14,413 bases of DNA. It comes from Prevotellaceae bacterium. Lineage in GTDB: Bacteria; Bacteroidota; Bacteroidia; Bacteroidales; UBA932. Each line of letters starts with the position of its first letter. Within the stretch, counting starts at the first letter, position 1. Positions 6,768-13,050 of this stretch are shown here, piece by piece. The notes under the pieces were generated by a model. The model searched no databases. It saw only the letters and a list, made by a program, of their open reading frames with translations, and was not told the DNA's origin. Location of the stretch: contig JAIRXY010000056.1 in NCBI GenBank assembly GCA_031268055.1, positions 1-14,413 of the forward strand, given 5' to 3'. Both the position numbers and the translations under genes were made by a program.

Positions 6768-7048
6768 TTTTGGTTGAACTTAGTGGTTTTGGCATCAGCC
6801 ACAAGGGTTAGCCTTGCGCGCCTGTGTACGCTGATAAAGCGCGCCGCCAGCCGCCAACCGCTGTAGCCGGCTACGGGAAGCAGGTGAACAGCGACGACGG
6901 CTGCCAGCGTTTGCCATGAAAAAATGGTGGCTTTGTAGGTCTCGGGCAGAAAGCCGCTGCTGAATACCAGCAAAAGGATGGCTATGGTAACCCCAAAGGC
7001 AAGCAATCCTGCCAGAAGCGACTGCTTGGTAAACGAATGTGTTTTCAT
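6764..7048 (-). CDS. Small membrane protein related to the LiaF-like N-terminus
   Basis: This is a 94-residue protein with two membrane segments (about 10-30 and 42-60) and a basic C-terminal tail. Residues 10-52 clearly match residues 11-51 of the LiaF-like protein encoded next: both have SLLAGL, then G-F/M-LP-x-x-YK and IFSWQ-x-LA-x-VV. It therefore looks like a paralogous half-module lacking the VFGG domain. I chose the ATG at 7048 because the homology begins there and a promoter-like TAACTTTG lies at 7087-7094. A longer frame to 7225 would run through that promoter. Its stop overlaps the next start (ATGA). The function is unknown; it may pair with the LiaF-like protein in the membrane. 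Confidence 0.85.
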   Translation of the reverse strand: MKTHSFTKQSLLAGLLAFGVTIAILLLVFSSGFLPETYKATIFSWQTLAAVVAVHLLPVAGYSGWRLAARFISVHRRARLTLVADAKTTKFNQK

Positions 7049-7086
7049 ATTGCTGCAAAAAATTTTAATGTTTTTGATTTCGGTGA

Positions 7087-7117
7087 CAAAGTTACACCAT
7101 ATACAGCATTTTTTAAA
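7087..7117 (-). promoter_or_regulatory. Candidate promoter of the LiaF-like cluster
   Basis: On the minus strand TAACTTTG (7094 down to 7087) fits TAnnTTTG. A TTT lies 20 bases upstream of it, and a TTG 23 bases upstream (slightly long). Transcription would start near 7080, about 30 bases before the ATG at 7048. The upstream half is imperfect. Confidence 0.5.
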
Positions 7118-7212
7118 CAAGTATTCTGTGCGTTTTGGTAAATTCCCGACCAACAGCAGATTTTTCACGATAAGGCTAAGCTCGTGATGTGAAATAAATA
7201 ATGCGTGCTGGT

Positions 7213-7240
7213 TTTTAGCTTTCATCTTTTAGCTTTCATC
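7213..7240. repeat. Tandem 14-bp duplication over the dxs stop codon
   Basis: TTTTAGCTTTCATC occurs twice, back to back, at 7213-7226 and 7227-7240. On the coding strand it repeats the codons for the end of Dxs, including the stop, so the extra copy lies just outside the gene and changes nothing in the protein. It looks like a recent slippage event. Confidence 0.8.
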
Positions 7241-9121
7241 TTTCAGCGTTTCTTTCACCGCTTGGTAAATTCCGTTTGCGTCGAATCCGCACTCTGCTTG
7301 CAGCTGCGCCATAGCGCCGTGCTCCACAAACCTGTCGGGGATGCCAAGCCTCGTGACCTGCACGCTGTAGCCGTTTTCGGTAAAAAATTCGGCCACCGCG
7401 CTCCCCATTCCCCCCACGATAGCGCCGTCCTCTACGGTGATTACGTGGGTAAAGAGCTTTGCCACCTCGTGCAGCGTAGCCTCGTCGATAGGCTTGGCAA
7501 AGCGCATATCGTAGTGCATTACCGAGATACCCTCCTGCTCAAGCCTGCTTGTGGCCTGCGCCACAAAGTTGCCGGCGTGCCCAAGGCTTAGCACGGCAAT
7601 GTGGCTGCCGCTTCGGACGAGCCGCGCTTTCCCCACGGGTATTTCCTCAAAAGGCTTTCGCCATCGCTCCGTAACGCCGCTTCCGCGCGGGTAGCGTATG
7701 GCAAACGTGCGCTGCTGCGGCAGTTGCGCCGTGTACATCATGTTGCGCAGCTCCACCTCGTTCATTGGGGCGGCCACTACCACGTTGGGGATGCAGCGCA
7801 AAAAGGCAACATCGTAAGCGCCGTGGTGGGTAGCGCCGTCCTCGCCCACCAGCCCGCTGCGGTCGAGGCAGAATACAACGTGCAGGTTTTGCAGCGCCAC
7901 GTCGTGAATGACGGAGTCGTAGCCGCGCTGCATGAAGCTGGAGTAGATGTTGCAAAACGGGATTTTTCCTGCGGCCGCCAGCCCTGCGGAGAACGTTACG
8001 GCGTGTTGCTCGGCAATGCCTACATCGAAAGCGCGGTTGGGCATTTTTTCCATCATGATGTTGAGCGACGAGCCTGTGGGCATGGCGGGGGTGATGCCCA
8101 CAATTTTTTCGTTTTTTTCGGCAAGCTCCACAATTGTTTCGCCAAAAACGTGCTGGTAGAGCGGCGGCTGTCCGCTCCTGCTTGTGCAGCGGCGCTCTCC
8201 CGTGTTGCGGTCAAACGCGCCGGGCGCGTGCCACAGCGTTTGGTTTTCTTCGGCAGGCTTGTAGCCTTTTCCCTTCACCGTAATTACGTGCAGCAGCTTG
8301 GGTCCGGGTATATTTTTCAGCATCTCCAGCGTGCCCACCAGCTTGCTCACGTCGTGCCCGTCGATGGGGCCAAAGTAGCGGAAGTTGAGCGATTCAAACA
8401 GGTTGCCCTGCCGAAGAATGGAGGATTTGACGGCAATCATTGTTTTTTGCAAAAAGAGGCGAATCCCCTTCATCCGCTCCGTTCTGTTCCATACTTCGTT
8501 TTTCACTCTGTTGTATACCTGCGAGGTGGTAATTCTTGTGAGGTATTCGTTGAGCGCCCCCACGCTGGGGTCTATTGCCATGTTGTTGTCGTTGAGGATA
8601 ACGAGCAGGTTTGACTTTTCGATGCCGGCGTTGTTGAGCCCTTCAAAGGCCAGCCCTCCGGTCATGGAGCCGTCGCCGATGATGGCCACCACGTGCCGCT
8701 GCTCGCCCTGCATCTTGGCGGCAACCGCCATGCCCAGCGCGGCCGAAATGGAGGTGGAGGAGTGGCCTGTGCCAAAGGCGTCGTACTCGCTCTCCGCCAT
8801 CTTGGGAAATCCGCTAATGCCGTGGTAGCGGCGGTTGTTGGCAAACAGCTTGCGCCGCCCCGTCAGGATTTTGTGCGCGTAGGCCTGATGGCCAACATCC
8901 CACACCAGCTTGTCGTAGGGCGTGCTGTAAACGTAATGCAGGGCTACCGTAAGCTCCACCACGCCAAGGCTGGCGCCAAAGTGTCCGGGATTCTCCGACA
9001 CCTTGTCGATGATAAAATCGCGCACTTCACGGCAAATCTCCGGCAGCGTTCGCTTGTCTAACCGCTTCAAATCCGCCGGAAATCCTACTGCTTCAAGCAA
9101 TGGATACTTACCTTGGGGCAT
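7229..9121 (-). CDS. dxs: 1-deoxy-D-xylulose-5-phosphate synthase
   Basis: This thiamine-diphosphate enzyme of 630 residues, the usual family length, condenses pyruvate and glyceraldehyde 3-phosphate to DXP, the first step of the MEP isoprenoid route, which also feeds thiamine and pyridoxal synthesis. Visible marks are GHFGASLGVVELT (46-58), DVGHQAYAHK with His78, GTGHSSTSISA (117-127), the ThDP/Mg motif GDGSMTGGLAFEGLNNAG (149-166), FGPIDGHD (250-257), and in the second domain DVGIAEQHAVTF with Glu371. A pyrimidine-binding and a transketolase C-terminal domain follow, so the protein is complete. The gene is divergent from the OmpA-family gene, and the 98 bases between them hold candidate promoters for both. 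No Shine-Dalgarno site is seen. Confidence 0.98.
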   Translation of the reverse strand: MPQGKYPLLEAVGFPADLKRLDKRTLPEICREVRDFIIDKVSENPGHFGASLGVVELTVALHYVYSTPYDKLVWDVGHQAYAHKILTGRRKLFANNRRYHGISGFPKMAESEYDAFGTGHSSTSISAALGMAVAAKMQGEQRHVVAIIGDGSMTGGLAFEGLNNAGIEKSNLLVILNDNNMAIDPSVGALNEYLTRITTSQVYNRVKNEVWNRTERMKGIRLFLQKTMIAVKSSILRQGNLFESLNFRYFGPIDGHDVSKLVGTLEMLKNIPGPKLLHVITVKGKGYKPAEENQTLWHAPGAFDRNTGERRCTSRSGQPPLYQHVFGETIVELAEKNEKIVGITPAMPTGSSLNIMMEKMPNRAFDVGIAEQHAVTFSAGLAAAGKIPFCNIYSSFMQRGYDSVIHDVALQNLHVVFCLDRSGLVGEDGATHHGAYDVAFLRCIPNVVVAAPMNEVELRNMMYTAQLPQQRTFAIRYPRGSGVTERWRKPFEEIPVGKARLVRSGSHIAVLSLGHAGNFVAQATSRLEQEGISVMHYDMRFAKPIDEATLHEVAKLFTHVITVEDGAIVGGMGSAVAEFFTENGYSVQVTRLGIPDRFVEHGAMAQLQAECGFDANGIYQAVKETLKDES

Positions 9122-9146
9122 ACTTGTAAAATTTAACAGACATGGT

Positions 9147-9170
9147 CGGCAAAGATAGTAAACTTTGCCG
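9147..9170. promoter_or_regulatory. Perfect inverted repeat over the dxs -7 element
   Basis: CGGCAAAG (9147-9154) and CTTTGCCG (9163-9170) are perfect 8-bp arms with an 8-base spacer. On the minus strand TATCTTTG (9157 down to 9150) fits the -7 element for dxs and overlaps one arm. This is where a repressor dimer could act, or a hairpin could form in the short dxs leader. No clear TTG is found at the expected upstream distance. Confidence 0.4.
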
Positions 9171-9180
9171 TTTTACTCGC

Positions 9181-9188
9181 TACTTTTG
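9181..9188 (+). promoter_or_regulatory. Candidate -7 element of the OmpA-family gene
   Basis: TACTTTTG fits TAnnTTTG and lies 31 bases before the ATG at 9220, with an AT-rich leader between. No well placed TTG is seen upstream, so this is a half match. Confidence 0.4.
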
Positions 9189-9219
9189 CTCTTAAAAAAA
9201 ATTTATTTATTTACAAAAT

Positions 9220-10242
9220 ATGAAGTATGTAATCCGTTTTACGGCAATATCGCTATTGCTGATTTCCGCATCCTGCGTTGCGCCTAAGAAATTTCAAGAT
9301 TTGCTGGCACAAAAAGCTGTTTGCGATGACAAAAATGCGCAGCTGGAGTCGGAAAACGAAGGCTTGAAGGAAAAAAGCAAGCAGCAGCAGGCGCTTGAGG
9401 TAAAGCAGAACGGCTACATCTTCGACCTGCAAGATACGATAGAGCTGCTGAGGGCAGACCAGCGCCAGCTGAGCAACCGCTACGCCGACTTGCTGAAGAC
9501 CCAGGAGGCCGTGCAGACGGGCAGCCGGCAGGAAATTCGTAAGCTGCTTGAGCAGATTCAGCAAAACCAAGAGGCGTTACAGCAAAAGGAAAACCAGCTG
9601 CTTGATGCAGAAAAAATGCTCAACGAGCGCACCCTGTCCATGCAGCAGCTCGAGGCGGAGCTCAACGAGCGCGGCTTGTCTATCCAGCAGCTGGAGGATG
9701 ATTTGAGCGAGCGCAACCAGAAGCTGATAGCCCTGCAGAACGCCCTGCACCAAAAAGATTCTGTGGCGCAGGCTTTGCGCAAAAAGGTGGCCGACGCGCT
9801 GCTTGGCTTTGAGGGCAAAGGGCTGACCGTAACCATGCGCGACGGCAAAGTGTACGTCTCGCTCGACGAAAAGCTGGTGTTTGCCTCGGGCAGCTTTACC
9901 GTTGACACGCGCGGCGTTGAGGCTATCAGCAGCTTGGCAAAGGTGCTGGAGCAAAATCCCGACATCAACGTGGCCATCGAAGGGCATACCGACGACGTGC
10001 CGTACAAGGGCGCCGGCCAGCTACAGGATAACTGGGATTTGAGCGTGAAGCGCGCTACATCCGTAGTGCGCATTATGCTTAGAAATGGGGGCATAGAGCA
10101 GTCGCGGGTAACGGCGGCGGGCAGGGCAGAGTCTATTCCCCTGCAAGCGGGCAAAACCCCCGAAGCGCGGCAGGCAAACCGGCGCATTGAGGTTATCCTT
10201 GCCCCTAAGCTCGACGAGGTATTTAAGTTGCTGGAAAACTAA
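9220..10242 (+). CDS. OmpA-family lipoprotein with coiled coil
   Basis: This is a 340-residue exported lipoprotein. Residues 1-18 are a signal peptide ending in the lipobox ISASC, so Cys19 would be lipidated. Residues about 30-190 form a long Gln/Glu/Leu-rich coiled coil with three tandem 14-residue units (134-147, 148-161, 162-175; LNERTLSMQQLEAE and relatives). The C-terminal OmpA-like domain (about 205-330) carries GHTDD (255-259), NWDLSVKRA (271-279) and the NRR end (320-322), the residues that hold the diaminopimelate of peptidoglycan. It probably tethers the outer membrane to the cell wall. The lgt gene follows on the same strand after 80 bases, and its product would lipidate this protein. 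The ATG has no Shine-Dalgarno site. Confidence 0.95.
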   Translation: MKYVIRFTAISLLLISASCVAPKKFQDLLAQKAVCDDKNAQLESENEGLKEKSKQQQALEVKQNGYIFDLQDTIELLRADQRQLSNRYADLLKTQEAVQTGSRQEIRKLLEQIQQNQEALQQKENQLLDAEKMLNERTLSMQQLEAELNERGLSIQQLEDDLSERNQKLIALQNALHQKDSVAQALRKKVADALLGFEGKGLTVTMRDGKVYVSLDEKLVFASGSFTVDTRGVEAISSLAKVLEQNPDINVAIEGHTDDVPYKGAGQLQDNWDLSVKRATSVVRIMLRNGGIEQSRVTAAGRAESIPLQAGKTPEARQANRRIEVILAPKLDEVFKLLEN

Positions 10243-10257
10243 CGCCCGCGCCTGCAA

Positions 10258-10295
10258 CCACGCAAGGGCAAAAAGTCTGCGTGGAAAATTTTTAG
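10258..10295 (+). terminator. Terminator-like hairpin after the OmpA-family gene
   Basis: CCACGCA (10258-10264) and TGCGTGG (10278-10284) form a 7-bp stem with a 13-base loop, followed by AAAATTTTTAG. The T run begins four bases after the stem, so termination may be partial, allowing some read-through into lgt. Confidence 0.5.
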
Positions 10296-10322
10296 TTCAA
10301 AACTCAAAAAAAAATTCAAACA

Positions 10323-11135
10323 ATGCTACTATCCTCCATTACATGGAACGTAAACCCCGAAATTTTTTCTATCGGCCCCATTCACGTGCGCTACTATGGG
10401 GCGCTGTTTGCGTTGTCGTTTGTGTGCAGCTACCTTATTTTTATGCGCTTTTTTAAGCGCGATAAGCTACCGCTCGCGCTGCTCGATACGCTTACCCTAT
10501 GGGCGGTAATCTCCACCATTGTTGGGCTACGCCTTGGGCACTGCCTGTTTTATGAGCCCGGCGACTACCTGTCCAACCCGCTCAGAATCCTGAAAATTTG
10601 GGAGGGCGGATTGGCGAGCCACGGCGCGGCCATTGGCGTTCCGCTGGGGCTATACTTTTTTTGCCGCAAGTACAAGATGAATTACCTCTGGCTGCTCGAC
10701 AGGATTGTGATTGTAGTGGCGCTCACCGGCTTTTTCATCCGCATCGGCAACCTGATGAACTCCGAGATATACGGCGTTCAGACGTCGCTGCCGTGGGGCT
10801 TTATCTTTGAGCGCCGCCACGAGGTGGTACCCAAGCACCCCACGCAGATATACGAGGCGCTGGCTTACCTGCTGATATTTTTTGCCCTCCTGCACGTTTA
10901 CGCAAAAAAAGCAAACCTGCTCAACCGCAAAGGTTTTTTGTTCGGGGCATTTCTTGTGCTGGTGTTCACCTTCCGCTTTTTTGTGGAGTTTATCAAAGAG
11001 CCTCAGGCAGACTTTGAAGAAAACCTGCTACTCGACATGGGGCAGTTGCTCAGCATCCCCTTTGTGCTGCTGGGCATATTCCTGCTGGTATACAGCTTTC
11101 GGAAAAAACCGGAAAAAAAGCGGGGGAAATTTTGA
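10323..11135 (+). CDS. lgt: Prolipoprotein diacylglyceryl transferase
   Basis: This integral inner-membrane enzyme of 270 residues moves diacylglycerol from phosphatidylglycerol to the lipobox cysteine of prolipoproteins, the first step of lipoprotein maturation. It shows about seven membrane segments. The signature residues are present: EGGLASHGAAIG with His100, GFFIRIGNLMNSEIYG with Arg140 and Glu148, HPTQIYEAL (172-180) and FRFFVEFIKEP with Arg218. These correspond to His103, Arg143 and Arg239 of the E. coli enzyme. The C-terminus is short and basic (KKPEKKRGKF), and the stop codon lies inside an AT-rich inverted repeat. The start at 10323 is preceded by AT-rich sequence with no Shine-Dalgarno site. 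It sits behind the OmpA lipoprotein gene, a fitting neighbour. Confidence 0.97.
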   Translation: MLLSSITWNVNPEIFSIGPIHVRYYGALFALSFVCSYLIFMRFFKRDKLPLALLDTLTLWAVISTIVGLRLGHCLFYEPGDYLSNPLRILKIWEGGLASHGAAIGVPLGLYFFCRKYKMNYLWLLDRIVIVVALTGFFIRIGNLMNSEIYGVQTSLPWGFIFERRHEVVPKHPTQIYEALAYLLIFFALLHVYAKKANLLNRKGFLFGAFLVLVFTFRFFVEFIKEPQADFEENLLLDMGQLLSIPFVLLGIFLLVYSFRKKPEKKRGKF

Positions 11136-11193
11136 ATTTTGAATTTTAAATTGGCTTGCGCTGTCAGGATAATTCAAAATTCAAAATTCAAAA
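11130..11193. repeat. AT-rich 23-bp inverted repeat on the lgt stop codon
   Basis: Arms at 11130-11152 and 11171-11193 pair over 23 bp with a single mismatch, around an 18-base GC-richer loop. Each arm is made of repeats of the word GAATTTT (or its complement). The TGA of lgt is inside the left arm. It may act as a transcript end, although no T run follows on the plus strand. Similar AATTTTGA wording ends the phosphatase gene at 14271-14291. Confidence 0.85.
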
Positions 11194-11235
11194 AAACGCT
11201 ATTGTCCGATGAAAAAAAATCATCGTTTGGATTAC

Positions 11236-11287
11236 GCCCTTGCAGGGCTGAAAGCCCGAAATCATTAGCGTAGGGCAACGCCCTACG
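11236..11287. repeat. REP-like element with three small hairpins
   Basis: GCCCT-TGC-AGGGC (11236-11248) overlaps the alternative hairpin GGGCT-GAA-AGCCC (11245-11257), and a third perfect one follows, CGTAGGGC-AAC-GCCCTACG (11269-11287). Stems of this kind with 3-base loops, close together, are typical of dispersed palindromic repeats in intergenic regions. I cannot name the family. No transposase is nearby. Confidence 0.65.
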
Positions 11288-11297
11288 AACGGAGCAA

Positions 11298-11411
11298 GAG
11301 CTGGGCGTGGAGCTGCAAAGGCGATATATTATTTGGAACGCGAAAACGTTTTCTATAAATACCGGCGTTAAAGTTATATGGCCGCCGGAGAGGGTAGAGG
11401 AGACGCTATAA
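11298..11411 (+). pseudogene. Remnant of a second membrane-protein gene (C-terminal 37 codons)
   Basis: This reads ELGVELQRRYIIWNAK and on to a TAA at 11409-11411, matching the last 37 codons of the 556-aa membrane-protein gene at 1676-1789. Eight of 114 bases differ. They change six residues (for example Ser to Asn, Arg to Ile, Thr to Ile) and one codon silently. There is no start, and the frame meets a stop at 11271-11273 upstream, so only a tail survives. The break lies 10 bases after the REP-like element. The number of changes suggests a paralogue rather than a fresh copy of the gene at 119-1789. Confidence 0.85.
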
Positions 11412-11425
11412 TCCTTAACGCTGCC

Positions 11426-11463
11426 GTGCCTTTGCCGCTTAAAAAAATGAGCGGCAAAGGCGC
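11426..11463. terminator. Second copy of the long perfect hairpin
   Basis: Arms at 11428-11439 and 11450-11461 are identical to those at 1805-1838, with the same 10-base loop. A run of T (ttttttttag) follows within about 12 bases at 11475, which the first copy lacks. It is a fossil terminator of the gene remnant before it, or a repeat unit in its own right. Confidence 0.65.
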
Positions 11464-11650
11464 AGCAGCGCAGGTTTTTTTTAGCTGTGCTATGAGGCTT
11501 TATTTTTTGCGATAACATAGGGCTTTTCCGGCATGCTTTCCACAAGCCACAGCTATCCTAATAAGAGGCTGTTTGATTCCCGTTGTCGTGCCTCGACCCT
11601 TCCCGTGTTGCCGGCGGCGTATCTTCCGACAAATATTGTTGGACAGACGC

Positions 11651-12238
11651 TCACTTTTCCTCCAATTCTTTCAAATCTTCCAAACTCTGCCGAATGGAAT
11701 CTATATGTCTGTTATAGAAATTGTATAGATAATATCCTGCAAGCGCTCCGAATATAGTACCACAGACAAAAATTACCCACTGTAAGGCTTTCACTGCATG
11801 TATATTGACAAACAGCCATATAGGTAGGCATAATATGACAGGTATAGTTAGAAGCAAAATAATCCTCTCCCGTTTAATCCAAACATTGTACCTGTTGACC
11901 TGTAAAAGATTACTGTTTATGCTTTTCATAAAATCCATCTTTTGCAACAGCCCTACCTTGACGATTTGCCAGACCATTACAATCACACAAACGGCGACCA
12001 CTATATATATCACACTTTGGTGCATGTGAAACCTTGTGAAATAATTCAGATAAATAATCAACGGTATCACGAACAGAGACACGGCAGCGCCTAATGCTTC
12101 GAATCCTCTCAATCTGTCCAGCGATTTGCTTGATTTTTCGCGCATCATTTTGCGAATAATGCTTTCTTTCAACAATTCCTGTTTCTTCAGACGTTCGTCC
12201 ACCGACGTCCACATACTTTTTAAATCTTCTAATTCCAT
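11651..12238 (-). CDS. Membrane protein encoded with the ECF sigma factor, possible anti-sigma
   Basis: This 195-residue protein has a charged, helical N-terminus (1-45, MELEDLKSMWTSVDERL and on), two membrane segments at about 48-65 and 75-95, a basic loop, two more at about 125-145 and 150-172, and a charged tail of KELEEK type. It starts 11 bases after the stop of the ECF sigma gene, so the two are one operon. Small membrane proteins encoded directly after ECF genes are usually anti-sigma factors, and the N-terminal helices would face the cytosol where the sigma factor is. I see no zinc-binding His-x3-Cys-x2-Cys motif and no FecR domain. Regulatory function is inferred from position; the B. 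fragilis EcfO-Reo pair is a possible analogue. Confidence 0.85.
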   Translation of the reverse strand: MELEDLKSMWTSVDERLKKQELLKESIIRKMMREKSSKSLDRLRGFEALGAAVSLFVIPLIIYLNYFTRFHMHQSVIYIVVAVCVIVMVWQIVKVGLLQKMDFMKSINSNLLQVNRYNVWIKRERIILLLTIPVILCLPIWLFVNIHAVKALQWVIFVCGTIFGALAGYYLYNFYNRHIDSIRQSLEDLKELEEK

Positions 12239-12249
12239 TTTCTTATTTT

Positions 12250-12750
12250 TTAATAGTTTAACATTACTTTTAATTTTTCTCGAATACGTTTCAATTTTGT
12301 GGCAACATTATTGCGCGACAATCCTGTGAGTTCGGCTATTTCCTGATACGGTTTCTCTTCCAGCCAAAGCAGGATAATCGCACGTTCCAGGGTTTTCAAT
12401 TGGCGAATCAAGCGATAGAGTTCCCGGATATTCTCTTCCATATTGTCCGGTTCGAAAGTCAGTTCTGCGGAAAACGACAGCGGCGCTTTCTTCGGACGAC
12501 GTTTCTCGCGACGAATACCGGAAATACACGTGTTCAACGCAACTCGGTAAATGTATGTCGAATAGCTGCTCTCGTTACGGAAGCGTGGAAATGCTTTCCA
12601 AAGATTGAGAACGGTTTCCTGATATAAATCTTCCATAGGAAACTCTTCGGAAACATAGACGGAACATACTTTGTATATGACACGTTCGTTTTCCTTTATC
12701 ATTCGGATAAAATCCCTTTCCTGTTCTTCCTGATTCTGTCTGTTCATCAT
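12250..12750 (-). CDS. ECF-type RNA polymerase sigma factor
   Basis: This sigma-70 family protein of 166 residues has only regions 2 and 4. Region 2 covers about 20-83, with MEDLYQETVLNLWKAF for core binding and SSYSTYIYRVALNTCISGIRR for -10 recognition. Region 4 covers about 106-163, with the helix-turn-helix YQEIAELTGLSRNNVATKL. It should direct polymerase to a small regulon, under control of the membrane protein encoded next. The start has two ATG codons in a row (12750, 12747); the choice changes one residue. A possible self-recognised promoter lies upstream (12779-12804). The pair differs visibly in base use from dxs and lgt, being AT-richer, which may point to transfer, but not strongly. 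Confidence 0.95.
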   Translation of the reverse strand: MMNRQNQEEQERDFIRMIKENERVIYKVCSVYVSEEFPMEDLYQETVLNLWKAFPRFRNESSYSTYIYRVALNTCISGIRREKRRPKKAPLSFSAELTFEPDNMEENIRELYRLIRQLKTLERAIILLWLEEKPYQEIAELTGLSRNNVATKLKRIREKLKVMLNY

Positions 12751-12778
12751 CTTACCTTTTTTACAATATACAATATTA

Positions 12779-12810
12779 GTCGCAGATTACGGCAAAAAGT
12801 GACAAAAACC
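12779..12810 (-). promoter_or_regulatory. Candidate ECF promoter of the sigma operon
   Basis: On the minus strand TTTTTGTCACTTTTT is followed, 15 bases after TGTCAC, by GCGAC. ECF promoters typically pair an AAC-containing or related -35 with a CGTC-like -10 at about this distance, so the site may serve autoregulation. The match is to a general pattern only. No second copy was found at other promoters in the window. Confidence 0.3.
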
Positions 12811-12945
12811 GGACGCTAATGATATAAATTAAAAAAGCGATGGCTTCAATTTTTTATACCCAAACTTACAGATAGAGCGGAGCAAGGCAAAATTTTTGTC
12901 GATAAGCCATTCAGGGACAGATTATAAAGTTTCCGTGCCATTACA

Positions 12946-12976
12946 CAGCCCTTTAAAAACCGTTAGGTTTTGGCTG
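12946..12976 (+). other. Hairpin upstream of the acetyltransferase gene
   Basis: CAGCC (12946-12950) pairs with GGCTG (12972-12976), and inside it AAAACC (12956-12961) pairs with GGTTTT (12966-12971) around a GTTA loop, leaving a 5-base bulge. It lies in the 300-base gap between the divergent sigma and acetyltransferase genes. Otherwise I see no gene in that gap. Confidence 0.4.
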
Positions 12977-13027
12977 GTTTCTATGCGTAAAATCAGCTAT
13001 GCTATGATATTACCTATCTTTTTATGC

Positions 13028-13049
13028 TACCTTTGCGGCGGAGGAAATC
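13028..13049 (+). promoter_or_regulatory. -7 element and ribosome site of the acetyltransferase gene
   Basis: TACCTTTG (13028-13035) fits TAnnTTTG, and GGAGGAAA (13040-13047) is a strong Shine-Dalgarno site four bases before the ATG at 13051. If the -7 element is used the leader would be about ten bases long, cutting close to the ribosome site. The ribosome site decides the start at 13051 over the ATG at 13024. Confidence 0.45.
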
Positions 13050-13050
13050 T

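Larger units (their letters stand above)
11136..11650. other. 515-bp repeat-filled stretch without an intact gene
   Basis: In order it holds the AT-rich inverted repeat, a multi-hairpin REP-like element, the degenerate tail of a membrane-protein gene and its hairpin. The rest (about 11474-11650) is unique sequence in which I see no gene, only 8-bp arms TAGCTGTG (11482-11489) and CACAGCTA (11548-11555). It looks like a site of repeated insertion and deletion. Confidence 0.75.

Noticed and set aside
7049..7225. Upstream extension of the 94-aa membrane protein to a start at 7225
   Set aside because: The extension has no homology to the LiaF module, crosses a promoter-like element at 7087-7094, and owes its ATG to the tandem 14-bp duplication.
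7601..8614. 337-codon open frame on the plus strand opposite dxs
   Set aside because: It lies wholly inside dxs in antisense, is full of Ala, Val, His and Arg from GC-biased codon positions, and has no family features.
9558..10187. 209-codon open frame on the minus strand opposite the OmpA-family gene
   Set aside because: Antisense to a certain gene; a Ser/Cys/Arg-rich low-complexity product is a mirror of the coiled-coil codons.
11236..11287. A small structured RNA gene or riboswitch
   Set aside because: The short stems with 3-base loops fit a dispersed palindromic repeat better; there is no promoter or downstream gene in a fitting position.
11174..11545. 123-codon minus-strand frame in the repeat-filled region
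   Set aside because: It crosses the AT-rich repeat, the REP-like element and the gene remnant in antisense, so it is an accident of repeat sequence.
13024..13050. Earlier ATG start for the acetyltransferase gene
   Set aside because: The added residues are basic and unlike the family, the codons overlap the TACCTTTG element, and the strong ribosome site serves the ATG at 13051.
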